40,641 nucleotides of DNA from Oscillatoria salina IIICB1 (GTDB lineage: Bacteria > Cyanobacteriota > Cyanobacteriia > Cyanobacteriales > SIO1D9): contig NZ_JAAHBQ010000055.1 of NCBI RefSeq assembly GCF_020144665.1, positions 1 through 40,641 on the forward strand, read 5' to 3'. The notes under the pieces are model-generated. The model had not been told where the DNA came from, made no database searches, and was given only the letters and a program-made list of their open reading frames with translations. Both the position numbers and the translations under genes were made by a program. This document shows positions 16,341 through 24,231 of this stretch, in pieces. How positions within the stretch are numbered: position 1 is the first letter of the stretch; every line of letters starts with the position of its first letter.

Positions 16341-19300
16341 CTAAATTGCTTCCGCTTTCAACAATACCTCACCTTTAAGCATCCGTTCAGCAGCATCGAG
16401 TAATTCAGGTTCTTTATAAGGCTTGACAAAGTAACCTTTTGCCCCTTTATCTGCCGCTTTTTGCTGGTGTTTTTTCGCGCCACGAGAGGTAATCATCGCC
16501 ACCGGGACTTGAGAAAGTTTTTCGTCTTCTTGAAGCTGAGACAGCAGTTTTAAGCCATCCATACGGGGCATTTCGATATCGCAGAAGACGATATCAAAAC
16601 CTAAATCGGAGTTGAGTTTTTCCCAAGCATCTTGACCATCGCGGGCTTGTTCTACTTGATAACCTGCTTTTTTAAAGGTAGCTGAGAGCAATTCGCGGAC
16701 AACAACCGAGTCATCAACGATGAGAACCTTGATTTCCGACTTAGGACGTACTTCCTGAATAAGTGTTGGCGGTTCTGTGGGAATTGGTTGTGGCTTACTT
16801 TTGCGGGTACTATTTGGTAATAAAACTTCGCCTTTGATCATGCGCTGGGCAGCATCGAGCAAGGCTTCTTCGAGATAAGGTTTGGTAAAATAACCACTAG
16901 CACCTAGTTGAGCAGCGACCTGGCGATGGCGATCGGCTCCGCGAGAGGTAAGCATAGCAATGGGAATAGAGGAAAGTTCTTCGTCTTTTTGCATCCGAGA
17001 CAAGAGTTCTAAGCCATCCATGCGGGGCATTTCAATGTCGCAAAAGACGATATCGCTAGGCAAGCCAGAACTGAGTTTTTCCCAGGCTTCGTGACCGTCG
17101 CGAGCTTGTTCGACGCGGTAGCCGGATTTAGTAAAGGTAATCGAGAGGAGTTCGCGGACTGTAATTGAGTCATCGACAATTAAGACTAATGGCTCGCTCT
17201 TCACCGTACTAGGTTCTGGAGTTGCATTGGTGGTATCTTTACGCCAGAGGATGTTGGCGCCATCTTTGCGAATGCGTCCTTGGGAGATGTCAATCAGTTC
17301 GAGAACATCAGCGATCGCCATAACTCTTCCGTCTCCTAAAACAGTTGCACCTGCAATTCCTGGGGGTTTGGGAACAGGACCGCTAAGTTGTTTAATGACG
17401 ATTTCTTGTTCTCCAAGAACTTGATCTACTTGAATGGCGAGTAAACTACCTGCACTGCGCAAAATTACAATCGAAATTAAATCATCTTCGCGTTTACCAG
17501 CATAGTGCTGACTTCTGCCAATTTGACGGTTGTAAGTTAGGAGTTCGCAGAGGGGCTGGAAGTTAAGTTGGCGATCGCGCCAGCGAATGCAATGATTGCC
17601 ATCAGAAGTGGTTTGAATTTCACTGTGCGGTACGTCGAGCATATCTTCTACACCGTCCATCGGGAAGGCGATCCGATTTTTGTTGCTGATGCAGCAGAGG
17701 GCTTTACAAATACTTAAGGTTAAGGGTAGGCGAATCGTGAACGTGGTTCCCTTACCTAAAGTGGAGTCAATAGTGACTGTACCGCGAATTTCTCTAATGC
17801 TGGTACGCACTACATCCATACCTACACCGCGTCCGGCGAAGTCGTCGGCTTTGTCTTTGGTACTGAAACCAGCATGAAATAGCAACTCGTAAACTTCGAT
17901 ATCGGACAAGTTTGCTGCTTGTCGTTTGGTAATTAATCCGATTCCGACTGCTTTGTTTTTGACTCGTTCTGGGTCAATTCCGGCTCCGTCATCGGAGACG
18001 GAAATCACGGTTTGGTTTCCTTGGTGAAAAGCGCGAATAGTAATTTGTCCTGCGGCTGGTTTCCCGGCAGCGAGGCGCACTTGTTGGGGTTCGATTCCAT
18101 GAGTCAGGGCGTTGTTAATCAGGTGTTTCATGGGATCGGAGAGATGCTCGAGAATCATCTTGTCGATCGAGGTTTCTCGACCTTCGATATGCAGCTTAGC
18201 TTCTTTATTCAATTTCATACAGATGCGCTTGACTGCACCAGGGAGATGAATGGCGGTTTCAGCAAAGGGAACCATGCGGGATTTGGTCAAGCCTTCTTGG
18301 AGTTGGTTGGTGACTTGCTGTAAGACTCTGGCGACTTGGTTAATTTCGTCAACGAGAAACTCGATATCTGAGGTGGACTCTCGCACCCGCACGATTAATT
18401 CGATCATCTCTTGAGAGAGCAAATGGAAGCCTGTAAAGCGATCCATTTCCAGGGGATCGTAATCACCGTGACGATCGTGACGATCGCTGCGAGACCCTGC
18501 GCTAATGTTGGCTGCTGCTCCGGTACTGCCGCGATCGTAAGAACTACGATTGGCAAGTAAGGCGCTTTCGAGTAGCGATCGCTCGTACAAGTCTTGCATT
18601 CTGCCGCCTACGTCGCTCAGTTGTCCTACTTGATGCAACAAATTATCTAAGAATTGGCGCAGTCTTTCTTCGTCTTGTTCGAGGCTATTGCGGTTGACTA
18701 CTAACTCCCCAACCAGGTTACTCAAGTTATCCATTTGCTTGACTGGTACTTTGAGAGTTTGATCGCTGACTCGCGTTTGTCTGGAGTAACGTGGTGTTGG
18801 GGTAGTAACTGCTGTTGGGGGTCCGCCCATGGTTTGGGTGGCGAGGTCGAGTAATTCTTCTAAATCGGCAAAGTCTTCTTCGACAAGACTTTCACTACCC
18901 GCCTCAGTTACAGTTGTTTCTTCTTCTACTTCTACTAAGGCTGCTACTACTGCTTTTGCTGGTTGTTCTAGCCATGCTTCCAACTTCTCAAAGTCGCAGT
19001 TGTTAGTCTCGTCGAGTTCGTTTGCTTCAGGGATGGGTCGATCGAGCATTGCTTCTAGTTCGTCGAATTGCTCGAAATATTCGATGGACGCAGTTTCGGT
19101 TTGGACTGCTTCTTTTGGTTTGCTGGTTGGTACTACTGGGGGCGCAGTTTCATCGCTCAATAAGTTTGCTAAACTGTCTCCTGGCGTTTCTGAGTCGTGA
19201 GAATCGGTTTTGGCGGTGGCGAAGAGTTCGTTTAAGTCTGCTGATGTCTCAATTGATTCGTTTGTTGTTGAGTCGAACTCAGCAAATATATCTTCTAACT

Positions 19301-20942
19301 CTTCGAGGTTGGAACTTGTTTGTGTGTCGCGAAGCTGAGAATCTTCTAGTTTGAGCAACCTATCTGGGCTGTCTGACTCTATTTGAGCAAATAATTCATT
19401 CAATTCGTCAGCATCTTCGCTCCCGAAACGATTTTCTCTGACTAAATCTTTATTTTTGTTCGTTTCTGGGGCTGTGGATAAGGATAAGTCTTCTAATTCG
19501 CCGAAAGTGGTGGGTTTAGCTTGAGTTTCTTCTTCAAAAGCAAAGTCTTCGCCAAATAATTCGCTCAAATCTTCTGCTGAGGATGCGCTTGGGGTTTCGG
19601 CTTGAGTTTCTTCTTCAAAAGCAAAGTCTTCGCCAAATAATTCGCTCAAATCTTCTGCTGAGGATGGGTTTGGGGTTTCGGTTTGAGTTTCTTCTTCAAA
19701 AGCAAAGTCTTCGCCAAATAATTCGCTCAAATCTTCTGCTGAGGATGAGGTTTTTGTCTCGTCAATTGCCAAGATATCTGCTAAATCCTCTTCTTCAGTT
19801 TCTAAATCGGTTTTTAAATCAGTTGTTGGTGGATTGCGGGACTCAACTGGTTTTGCAGTTGTTTCTTCTGCAAACAGATCGCTCAAATCTCGATCCAAAC
19901 TTTTACTGCTAGATTCTTCCGCTTTGTTGACATCACTGAATAAATCGGCAAAATCTCCTGTCTCGATTTCGAGATTGCTGTCAACTTTTTCTTCGGATGC
20001 AAAATCGGGTTCTTCACCTGCGAAAAGATCGGCTAAAGTGTTTAATTCTGCCATTCCCACTTCCGGTTCGACAGTAATCAGTTGGTTATTTTTGCCGACT
20101 GCGGTGAGTTTGGCTGATTCTGAAGTTGCAATGGTTGGTGAGGTTTTTTTGCTCGCTATTGCTTGCAGTTGCTGACTGGCTTTAATTTCGTCACCGCGAT
20201 TTGCCACGACAAGTTCTGCTGCTTGTTTAATTTCTTTAACGACAATGCTGGCTAGTTTGGCAGTAGAATTTTGTGGATTGGCGATCGCTCTTGAAGCTGT
20301 TTGTAACAATTTTACCCAGTTTTTCTGTCCTTGATTGGCTCGCAGATGAACGAGTTTCTGACAGCTATTTTGCAGTTTGACACGGTTTTCTGGCAGATCT
20401 GGCTGCTTAAACAACTCCAGCATTGCTCGTAACTGAAGCAAAACTTGCTTGTGAAAGTTTTGCTGTTGGTTGGAGGCTTTCTTTTTCTGGGCTGGCTGTT
20501 TGCTTGCTGATTTGCTTTTACCGTAAGCAAGTTCTTTGAGTTGGCGATCGATTTGAGGAAAAAGTGGCTCTACTTCTGCCATTAATGATTTTCCTACGGT
20601 TTCGGGGATACCGCCCGGTTGTTGCAAGTGTTTGAGGAGTTTGTCTAGCACGGCAAACACCTGCATTAATTTTGATTTTAGTTGTTCGTTAACCTTAACT
20701 GGCGATTGTTTGAGAAATTTAAAATAATCTTCTAAGTGTAGGGCTGTTTTTTGAATGCTACCCAGATTTAACATTGCTGCTCCCCCTTTGATTGAGTGGG
20801 CTGCACGGTATACTTCTTGGATAGCTTCGGGATCTGCTAATGTCTCTGCGAGATTGGTAATCCCTTGTGAAATCGTTTCGAGGTATTCTTTTGATTCTTC
20901 TATAAAGTAACCTGTAATTTTTTGTAGTTGTTCTTGTTCCAT
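16341..20942 (-). CDS. CheA-type hybrid histidine kinase with Hpt and two receiver domains
   Basis: A 1533-residue cytoplasmic chemotaxis/phototaxis-type kinase. In order: an Hpt domain (~1-105) with phospho-acceptor His49 in AAHSIKGGA; a very long acidic Ser/Glu-rich linker (~110-715) with three 27-residue repeats (~398-473, FGEDFAFEEETQ); the dimerisation helices (~722-920, LKVPVKQMDNLSNLVGELVV); a HATPase domain (~925-1075, HLINNALTHG, DDGAGID, GRGVGMDVV, GKGTTFTI); a CheW-like coupling domain (~1080-1230); receiver 1 (~1252-1370, LIVDDS, DIEMPRMDG, TSRG, TKPY); and receiver 2 (~1403-1522). Both receivers keep Asp-Asp, the acceptor Asp and Lys. Family members in cyanobacteria drive type IV pili or phototaxis. 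No cheW, receptor or pil gene lies nearby, so this copy is an orphan whose pathway I cannot name. Confidence 0.93.
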   Translation of the reverse strand: MEQEQLQKITGYFIEESKEYLETISQGITNLAETLADPEAIQEVYRAAHSIKGGAAMLNLGSIQKTALHLEDYFKFLKQSPVKVNEQLKSKLMQVFAVLDKLLKHLQQPGGIPETVGKSLMAEVEPLFPQIDRQLKELAYGKSKSASKQPAQKKKASNQQQNFHKQVLLQLRAMLELFKQPDLPENRVKLQNSCQKLVHLRANQGQKNWVKLLQTASRAIANPQNSTAKLASIVVKEIKQAAELVVANRGDEIKASQQLQAIASKKTSPTIATSESAKLTAVGKNNQLITVEPEVGMAELNTLADLFAGEEPDFASEEKVDSNLEIETGDFADLFSDVNKAEESSSKSLDRDLSDLFAEETTAKPVESRNPPTTDLKTDLETEEEDLADILAIDETKTSSSAEDLSELFGEDFAFEEETQTETPNPSSAEDLSELFGEDFAFEEETQAETPSASSAEDLSELFGEDFAFEEETQAKPTTFGELEDLSLSTAPETNKNKDLVRENRFGSEDADELNELFAQIESDSPDRLLKLEDSQLRDTQTSSNLEELEDIFAEFDSTTNESIETSADLNELFATAKTDSHDSETPGDSLANLLSDETAPPVVPTSKPKEAVQTETASIEYFEQFDELEAMLDRPIPEANELDETNNCDFEKLEAWLEQPAKAVVAALVEVEEETTVTEAGSESLVEEDFADLEELLDLATQTMGGPPTAVTTPTPRYSRQTRVSDQTLKVPVKQMDNLSNLVGELVVNRNSLEQDEERLRQFLDNLLHQVGQLSDVGGRMQDLYERSLLESALLANRSSYDRGSTGAAANISAGSRSDRHDRHGDYDPLEMDRFTGFHLLSQEMIELIVRVRESTSDIEFLVDEINQVARVLQQVTNQLQEGLTKSRMVPFAETAIHLPGAVKRICMKLNKEAKLHIEGRETSIDKMILEHLSDPMKHLINNALTHGIEPQQVRLAAGKPAAGQITIRAFHQGNQTVISVSDDGAGIDPERVKNKAVGIGLITKRQAANLSDIEVYELLFHAGFSTKDKADDFAGRGVGMDVVRTSIREIRGTVTIDSTLGKGTTFTIRLPLTLSICKALCCISNKNRIAFPMDGVEDMLDVPHSEIQTTSDGNHCIRWRDRQLNFQPLCELLTYNRQIGRSQHYAGKREDDLISIVILRSAGSLLAIQVDQVLGEQEIVIKQLSGPVPKPPGIAGATVLGDGRVMAIADVLELIDISQGRIRKDGANILWRKDTTNATPEPSTVKSEPLVLIVDDSITVRELLSITFTKSGYRVEQARDGHEAWEKLSSGLPSDIVFCDIEMPRMDGLELLSRMQKDEELSSIPIAMLTSRGADRHRQVAAQLGASGYFTKPYLEEALLDAAQRMIKGEVLLPNSTRKSKPQPIPTEPPTLIQEVRPKSEIKVLIVDDSVVVRELLSATFKKAGYQVEQARDGQDAWEKLNSDLGFDIVFCDIEMPRMDGLKLLSQLQEDEKLSQVPVAMITSRGAKKHQQKAADKGAKGYFVKPYKEPELLDAAERMLKGEVLLKAEAI
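19521..19747. repeat. Three tandem 81-bp repeats inside the kinase gene
   Basis: Units start at 19521, 19602 and 19683 with an exact 81-bp period. Identical blocks such as GCAAAGTCTTCGCCAAATAA recur at 19540, 19621 and 19702. Each unit encodes 27 residues including DLSELFGEDFAFEEETQ. The copies are nearly identical at DNA level, which points to recent duplication or active expansion and contraction without frame loss. Confidence 0.95.
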
Positions 20943-21256
20943 TACCCAAATTCCCCCTCTTAGGAAGTCAGCTTATTTTTAGGGAATGCTGGACTCCTAG
21001 TTTTTTCTCGAATCTTTGATGTTCTTAGCTTAACGCGATCGCCTTTCAGTTGGACTTTCTTTTCTGGATACTTTTCCTTATTTTTCTCGGCTCGGTGGCG
21101 ATCGCGATCGCCACCGCTATTGTCTCATATCACTATCAATGAGTATCGCGATCGCTAAATCCTAGTGGACGCGATCGCAAAAAGACCTAATTTCCCTCAC
21201 CCACATAAGCTCTCAAATAAACGATCTTAGAAGTATCGAGTTCAGTATAAGTTTTT
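20943..21256. other. Divergent promoter spacer rich in HIP1 sites
   Basis: 314 bp between the kinase gene and the 80-residue gene. It holds five GCGATCGC octamers (21035, 21098, 21104, 21148, 21171), two of them fused in a 24-bp palindrome (21093-21116). No gene or RNA is recognised. Both neighbouring promoters must lie here. Confidence 0.6.
21093..21116. repeat. 24-bp perfect palindrome built on two overlapping HIP1 octamers
   Basis: The half-site CGGTGGCGATCG is followed by its exact reverse complement. The two HIP1 octamers share two bases at the centre. As DNA it is a perfect dyad with no loop. Confidence 0.85.
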
Positions 21257-21499
21257 ATGAATAACAAATTTTTAGTCCCTCCTCGTCTTCTTCCTGGTGC
21301 TGTCTCGGATCTTTTCGCTCAAGTTAGCAAATCTGGATGTATTACTCTTGCCGATCGTTATGGCTTGATGGCAGCTATTTTAGAAGAAGATTCTCTCTCT
21401 GAGGAAGAAAAGGCTTCTCTCGATCGATTGTTGCGAGCTACTATCCGAGGACGAATGCGACTGGTGGATGAACTTTCTGCTGTTTTAATCATTAATTGA
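21257..21499 (+). CDS. Small conserved cyanobacterial protein
   Basis: An 80-residue, mostly helical soluble protein (LLPGAVSDLFAQVSKSGCIT, LADRYGLMAAILEEDSLSEE, LDRLLRATIRGRMRLVDELS). I recognise the pattern as a recurrent small cyanobacterial protein of unknown function, with the compact helical look of regulatory partners or antitoxin-like proteins, though no toxin gene is adjacent. No Shine-Dalgarno precedes the ATG. It is convergent with era, whose stop is 55 bp away. Confidence 0.7.
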   Translation: MNNKFLVPPRLLPGAVSDLFAQVSKSGCITLADRYGLMAAILEEDSLSEEEKASLDRLLRATIRGRMRLVDELSAVLIIN

Positions 21500-21553
21500 T
21501 TCGCGCTACTCCTGTTCTACTTTTCATGCACCAGTTCACTGCATTAATTTAAT

Positions 21554-22510
21554 TTATTCTTCGATTTTATATCCTAATTCTGCTAACGTTAATCTCGATT
21601 GTCTCCATTTCGGCTGCACCTTGACAAATAATTCTAAATAAACTTTTCCAGCTATTAATTTTTGGATTTGCTGACGCGCAGCAGTACCAATTTCTTTGAG
21701 CATACTGCCACCTTTACCAATTAAAATACCTTTTTGCGATTTTCTTTCTACATTAATTGTCGCATAAATACGGGTGATATGTTCTTCTTCTTCTACTTTT
21801 TCGACCGCAATTGCTACTGAATGAGGAATTTCTTGACGAGTTAATAACAAAATTTGCTCGCGAATTAATTCACCCATGATAAAACGTTCTGGTTGGTCGG
21901 TGACTAAATCTGGGGGATAATAATAAGGTCCTGGTTCTAAGTTAGCAATTAACAAGTTTTGCAGTTGCTCTAATCCAGTCCCTGTTAGGGCTGAGAATTT
22001 GATTGAATCCCAATTATTGGCTTCAGAAATTTCCGCATAAGTTGCATCAATTGCTAAGAAATTTTCCGGCTGTTGGTCTGATTTATTTAGCCCCAAAATA
22101 ACTGGTGTATCGGTATTTTCGAGAACATCAACAATAAAGCGATCGCCACCTCCAGCTTCTACCGAACTATCTACTAAAAATAATACTAAATCTACAGCAT
22201 CGATTGCACTCAAGGCATTTTTGACGATGACTTTACCTAATTCGTGATGGGGTTTATGAATTCCCGGTGTATCGACAAAAATTATTTGGGCTTCTGCGGT
22301 GGTTAAAATACCTTGGAGTCGGTTGCGGGTGGTTTGGGCTACAGGCGAAGTTATCGCTATTTTTTGCCCGATTAATTGATTCATCAAGGTAGATTTACCT
22401 ACATTTGGTCGTCCGATAATGGCGACAAATCCCGATTTGAATCCTTCGGGTGCTAAAGGGATTGTATATTCGCTTCTTTCGGGATTTATTTCTAAGTTTT
22501 CGTTAGTCAT
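21554..22510 (-). CDS. era: GTPase Era
   Basis: A 318-residue ribosome-assembly GTPase that binds the 3' end of 16S rRNA and helps mature the 30S subunit. Seen: G1 GRPNVGKS (~33-40), the G2 region around TTRNRLQG, G3 DTPGIH (~80-85), G4 NKSD (~141-144) and G5 SALTG, then the Era linker and a C-terminal KH domain (~215-318) with LIGKGGSMLKEIGTAAR and LELFVKVQPKWRQ. About 20 residues before the G1 strand are an extra N-terminal stretch common in cyanobacterial Era. Its upstream spacer (22511-22913) is gene-poor, so it probably has its own promoter. Confidence 0.96.
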   Translation of the reverse strand: MTNENLEINPERSEYTIPLAPEGFKSGFVAIIGRPNVGKSTLMNQLIGQKIAITSPVAQTTRNRLQGILTTAEAQIIFVDTPGIHKPHHELGKVIVKNALSAIDAVDLVLFLVDSSVEAGGGDRFIVDVLENTDTPVILGLNKSDQQPENFLAIDATYAEISEANNWDSIKFSALTGTGLEQLQNLLIANLEPGPYYYPPDLVTDQPERFIMGELIREQILLLTRQEIPHSVAIAVEKVEEEEHITRIYATINVERKSQKGILIGKGGSMLKEIGTAARQQIQKLIAGKVYLELFVKVQPKWRQSRLTLAELGYKIEE

Positions 22511-22913
22511 TTTCCTAATTATATTTTTGTCGATTTGTCTAATTTTAACCTGCCATAAAGGCTAATTTTGCTTTTTTTCATCAAGTCAAACTACAGCCTT
22601 GACTTCAAGGAAAATATCAAATAATTCTAACATATTTTCAAGCATTTTTTTATTAATTAAATTACGAAATTCATCTAACTTAACTTTAATTTCAATCAAA
22701 ATATTTAGCCATCTATTCACCTAACTCATTTTAATTTTCCGGTGCTAGCAAAAGTGTATTTTCCCTTAAATTAGAATCATATTTTTGGTAAATAATTTTC
22801 AGCCAAATTTGATAATCCTCTCCTGAACTTCCACAAAAACTATTGAACATTTAACTATCAACTCACCTCTAAAAAATAACATTTTTGCTCCTAAACTAGT
22901 TAAAAAATCGCCT
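22511..22913. other. A/T-rich spacer between era and the deacylase gene
   Basis: 403 bp that contains the era promoter region. Two short minus-strand frames are open: 22731-22850 (39 codons, ATG, with AGAGGTGA about 10 nt upstream) and 22586-22720 (44 codons, GTG). Both have protein-like composition but no recognisable family. They may be decayed remnants of one gene. A weak hairpin, AAGTCAA/TTGACTT, lies at 22583-22605. Confidence 0.45.
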
Positions 22914-24047
22914 TTATATTTCCATAATTGAAAGGACATATTCTCCTTGATTAACTGATTTATTAGTAGCTACATCAAAAACTATTCCTGTAGCTTCGGC
23001 GCAAATTTCGATCGCCGTTGGTACTTTTCCTTGCTTGTTAAAGCTAAGGAGTTGATAAAGTCGATCTCCTGGTTGCACTCTACTTCCTAAAGGAACTATT
23101 TCTTGAATCATTCCACCACCAAAAGTATAGTATTTTTTAATTTTACTTTTCTCAACCAAGGTGATTTGATGTTTCGCAGTTTCAGCGAGAGGAAATTCAG
23201 CTAATTGAAGCATTTCTTTAGCAGCTAAGTAATTAATAATTCCGCGAAAACCTTTGTCAACAGACTCTCGTTCCATCTGCATTCCCGAACCTAATTCGAG
23301 CGTCCAAGATTCCAAATCAAATCTAGTTTCTTGTCCCAGTTGAGCTAATTTTTTTTCTAAAGCTAGCCAAGGTTTGATAAAAGCTTCGTCAAAAGCATCA
23401 CCATCATATTCATTGAGAACAATCCCATAATCGAGGAGAAAATATTTAGCACTATCTTCGCGACTTTGGGAACAATAAAGATAATCGATAGCTTGGTTAC
23501 TCGAACTATGAATATCGAGCGCATAATTAGCATCTAAACATAATGATTGTAAGATATAGCGATACTGTTCGTGATAAGGAAGACTGCTAGGTTGGTGAAT
23601 TTTGGCAATTTGTTTTTGGAAAGCAGCTTGGATTACTTCCAGAAAATGATACCTAAGTTCTTCAGTTTCTTCAGTAATATTTTTCGAGACAAAAGAATCT
23701 AAGCGATTTGTTTCTTTTTCATAATCCCAAAAAATGCGGTTCCAATCTTTGCCATCATAACTATTGTAGCGACCCGAAGCAAAAAAATGACTGCGTTGAT
23801 TGGTACTAAGAGGGTTACAAACAGGAACAAGCCAAATTTCGCCCTCAAGTTGAGTTGATTCTAAACTAGAAAAAAACTCAATTAATTGGTGAATAACAGC
23901 ATTACCGACAATTTCTGCACCGTGCAGGTTACTTTGAAGATAAGCTTTTTTACCTGGTTTCGAGCCAATAAACTTGTAAACTTGGAGAGAAAGGCGATCG
24001 CCAGATGCTAGTTGTAGTAAATCGAAGGTGTCAATTTTGGGGATCAT
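22914..24047 (-). CDS. Succinylglutamate desuccinylase/aspartoacylase-type zinc hydrolase
   Basis: A 377-residue AstE/AspA (M14-like) family protein. A zinc site is visible: the first HxxE element as LHGAE (~41-45), a PVCNPLSTNQRSH segment with the Asn-Pro and Arg typical of substrate binding, and the second zinc His in ALDIHSS (~178-184). The Glu in LELGSG (~264) is the likely catalytic residue. The last ~85 residues form a beta-rich biotinyl/lipoyl-like tail (KSKIKKYYTFGGGMIQEIVPLGSRV...) seen in many deacylases of this family. The substrate cannot be deduced; these enzymes remove acyl groups from N-acyl amino acids or related amides. It is divergent from the receptor/vWA/tubulin operon (184 bp). 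Confidence 0.85.
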   Translation of the reverse strand: MIPKIDTFDLLQLASGDRLSLQVYKFIGSKPGKKAYLQSNLHGAEIVGNAVIHQLIEFFSSLESTQLEGEIWLVPVCNPLSTNQRSHFFASGRYNSYDGKDWNRIFWDYEKETNRLDSFVSKNITEETEELRYHFLEVIQAAFQKQIAKIHQPSSLPYHEQYRYILQSLCLDANYALDIHSSSNQAIDYLYCSQSREDSAKYFLLDYGIVLNEYDGDAFDEAFIKPWLALEKKLAQLGQETRFDLESWTLELGSGMQMERESVDKGFRGIINYLAAKEMLQLAEFPLAETAKHQITLVEKSKIKKYYTFGGGMIQEIVPLGSRVQPGDRLYQLLSFNKQGKVPTAIEICAEATGIVFDVATNKSVNQGEYVLSIMEI

Positions 24048-24231
24048 CGCATTGAGCTATTGGTTCAGATAAAACTCCCATTGTAATTTATTTAAATCAG
24101 GATGCAAACGCAATCGCTCGAATTCGTTAACGCTAGCTGAACAAGCTGGCTTGAGCGTGTTATCTTCAAGTTAATAGCTAAGAGAAAATTCTAAAATAGT
24201 ACAAATAAGGGTAAAACGGAGAGCAAAGAAA

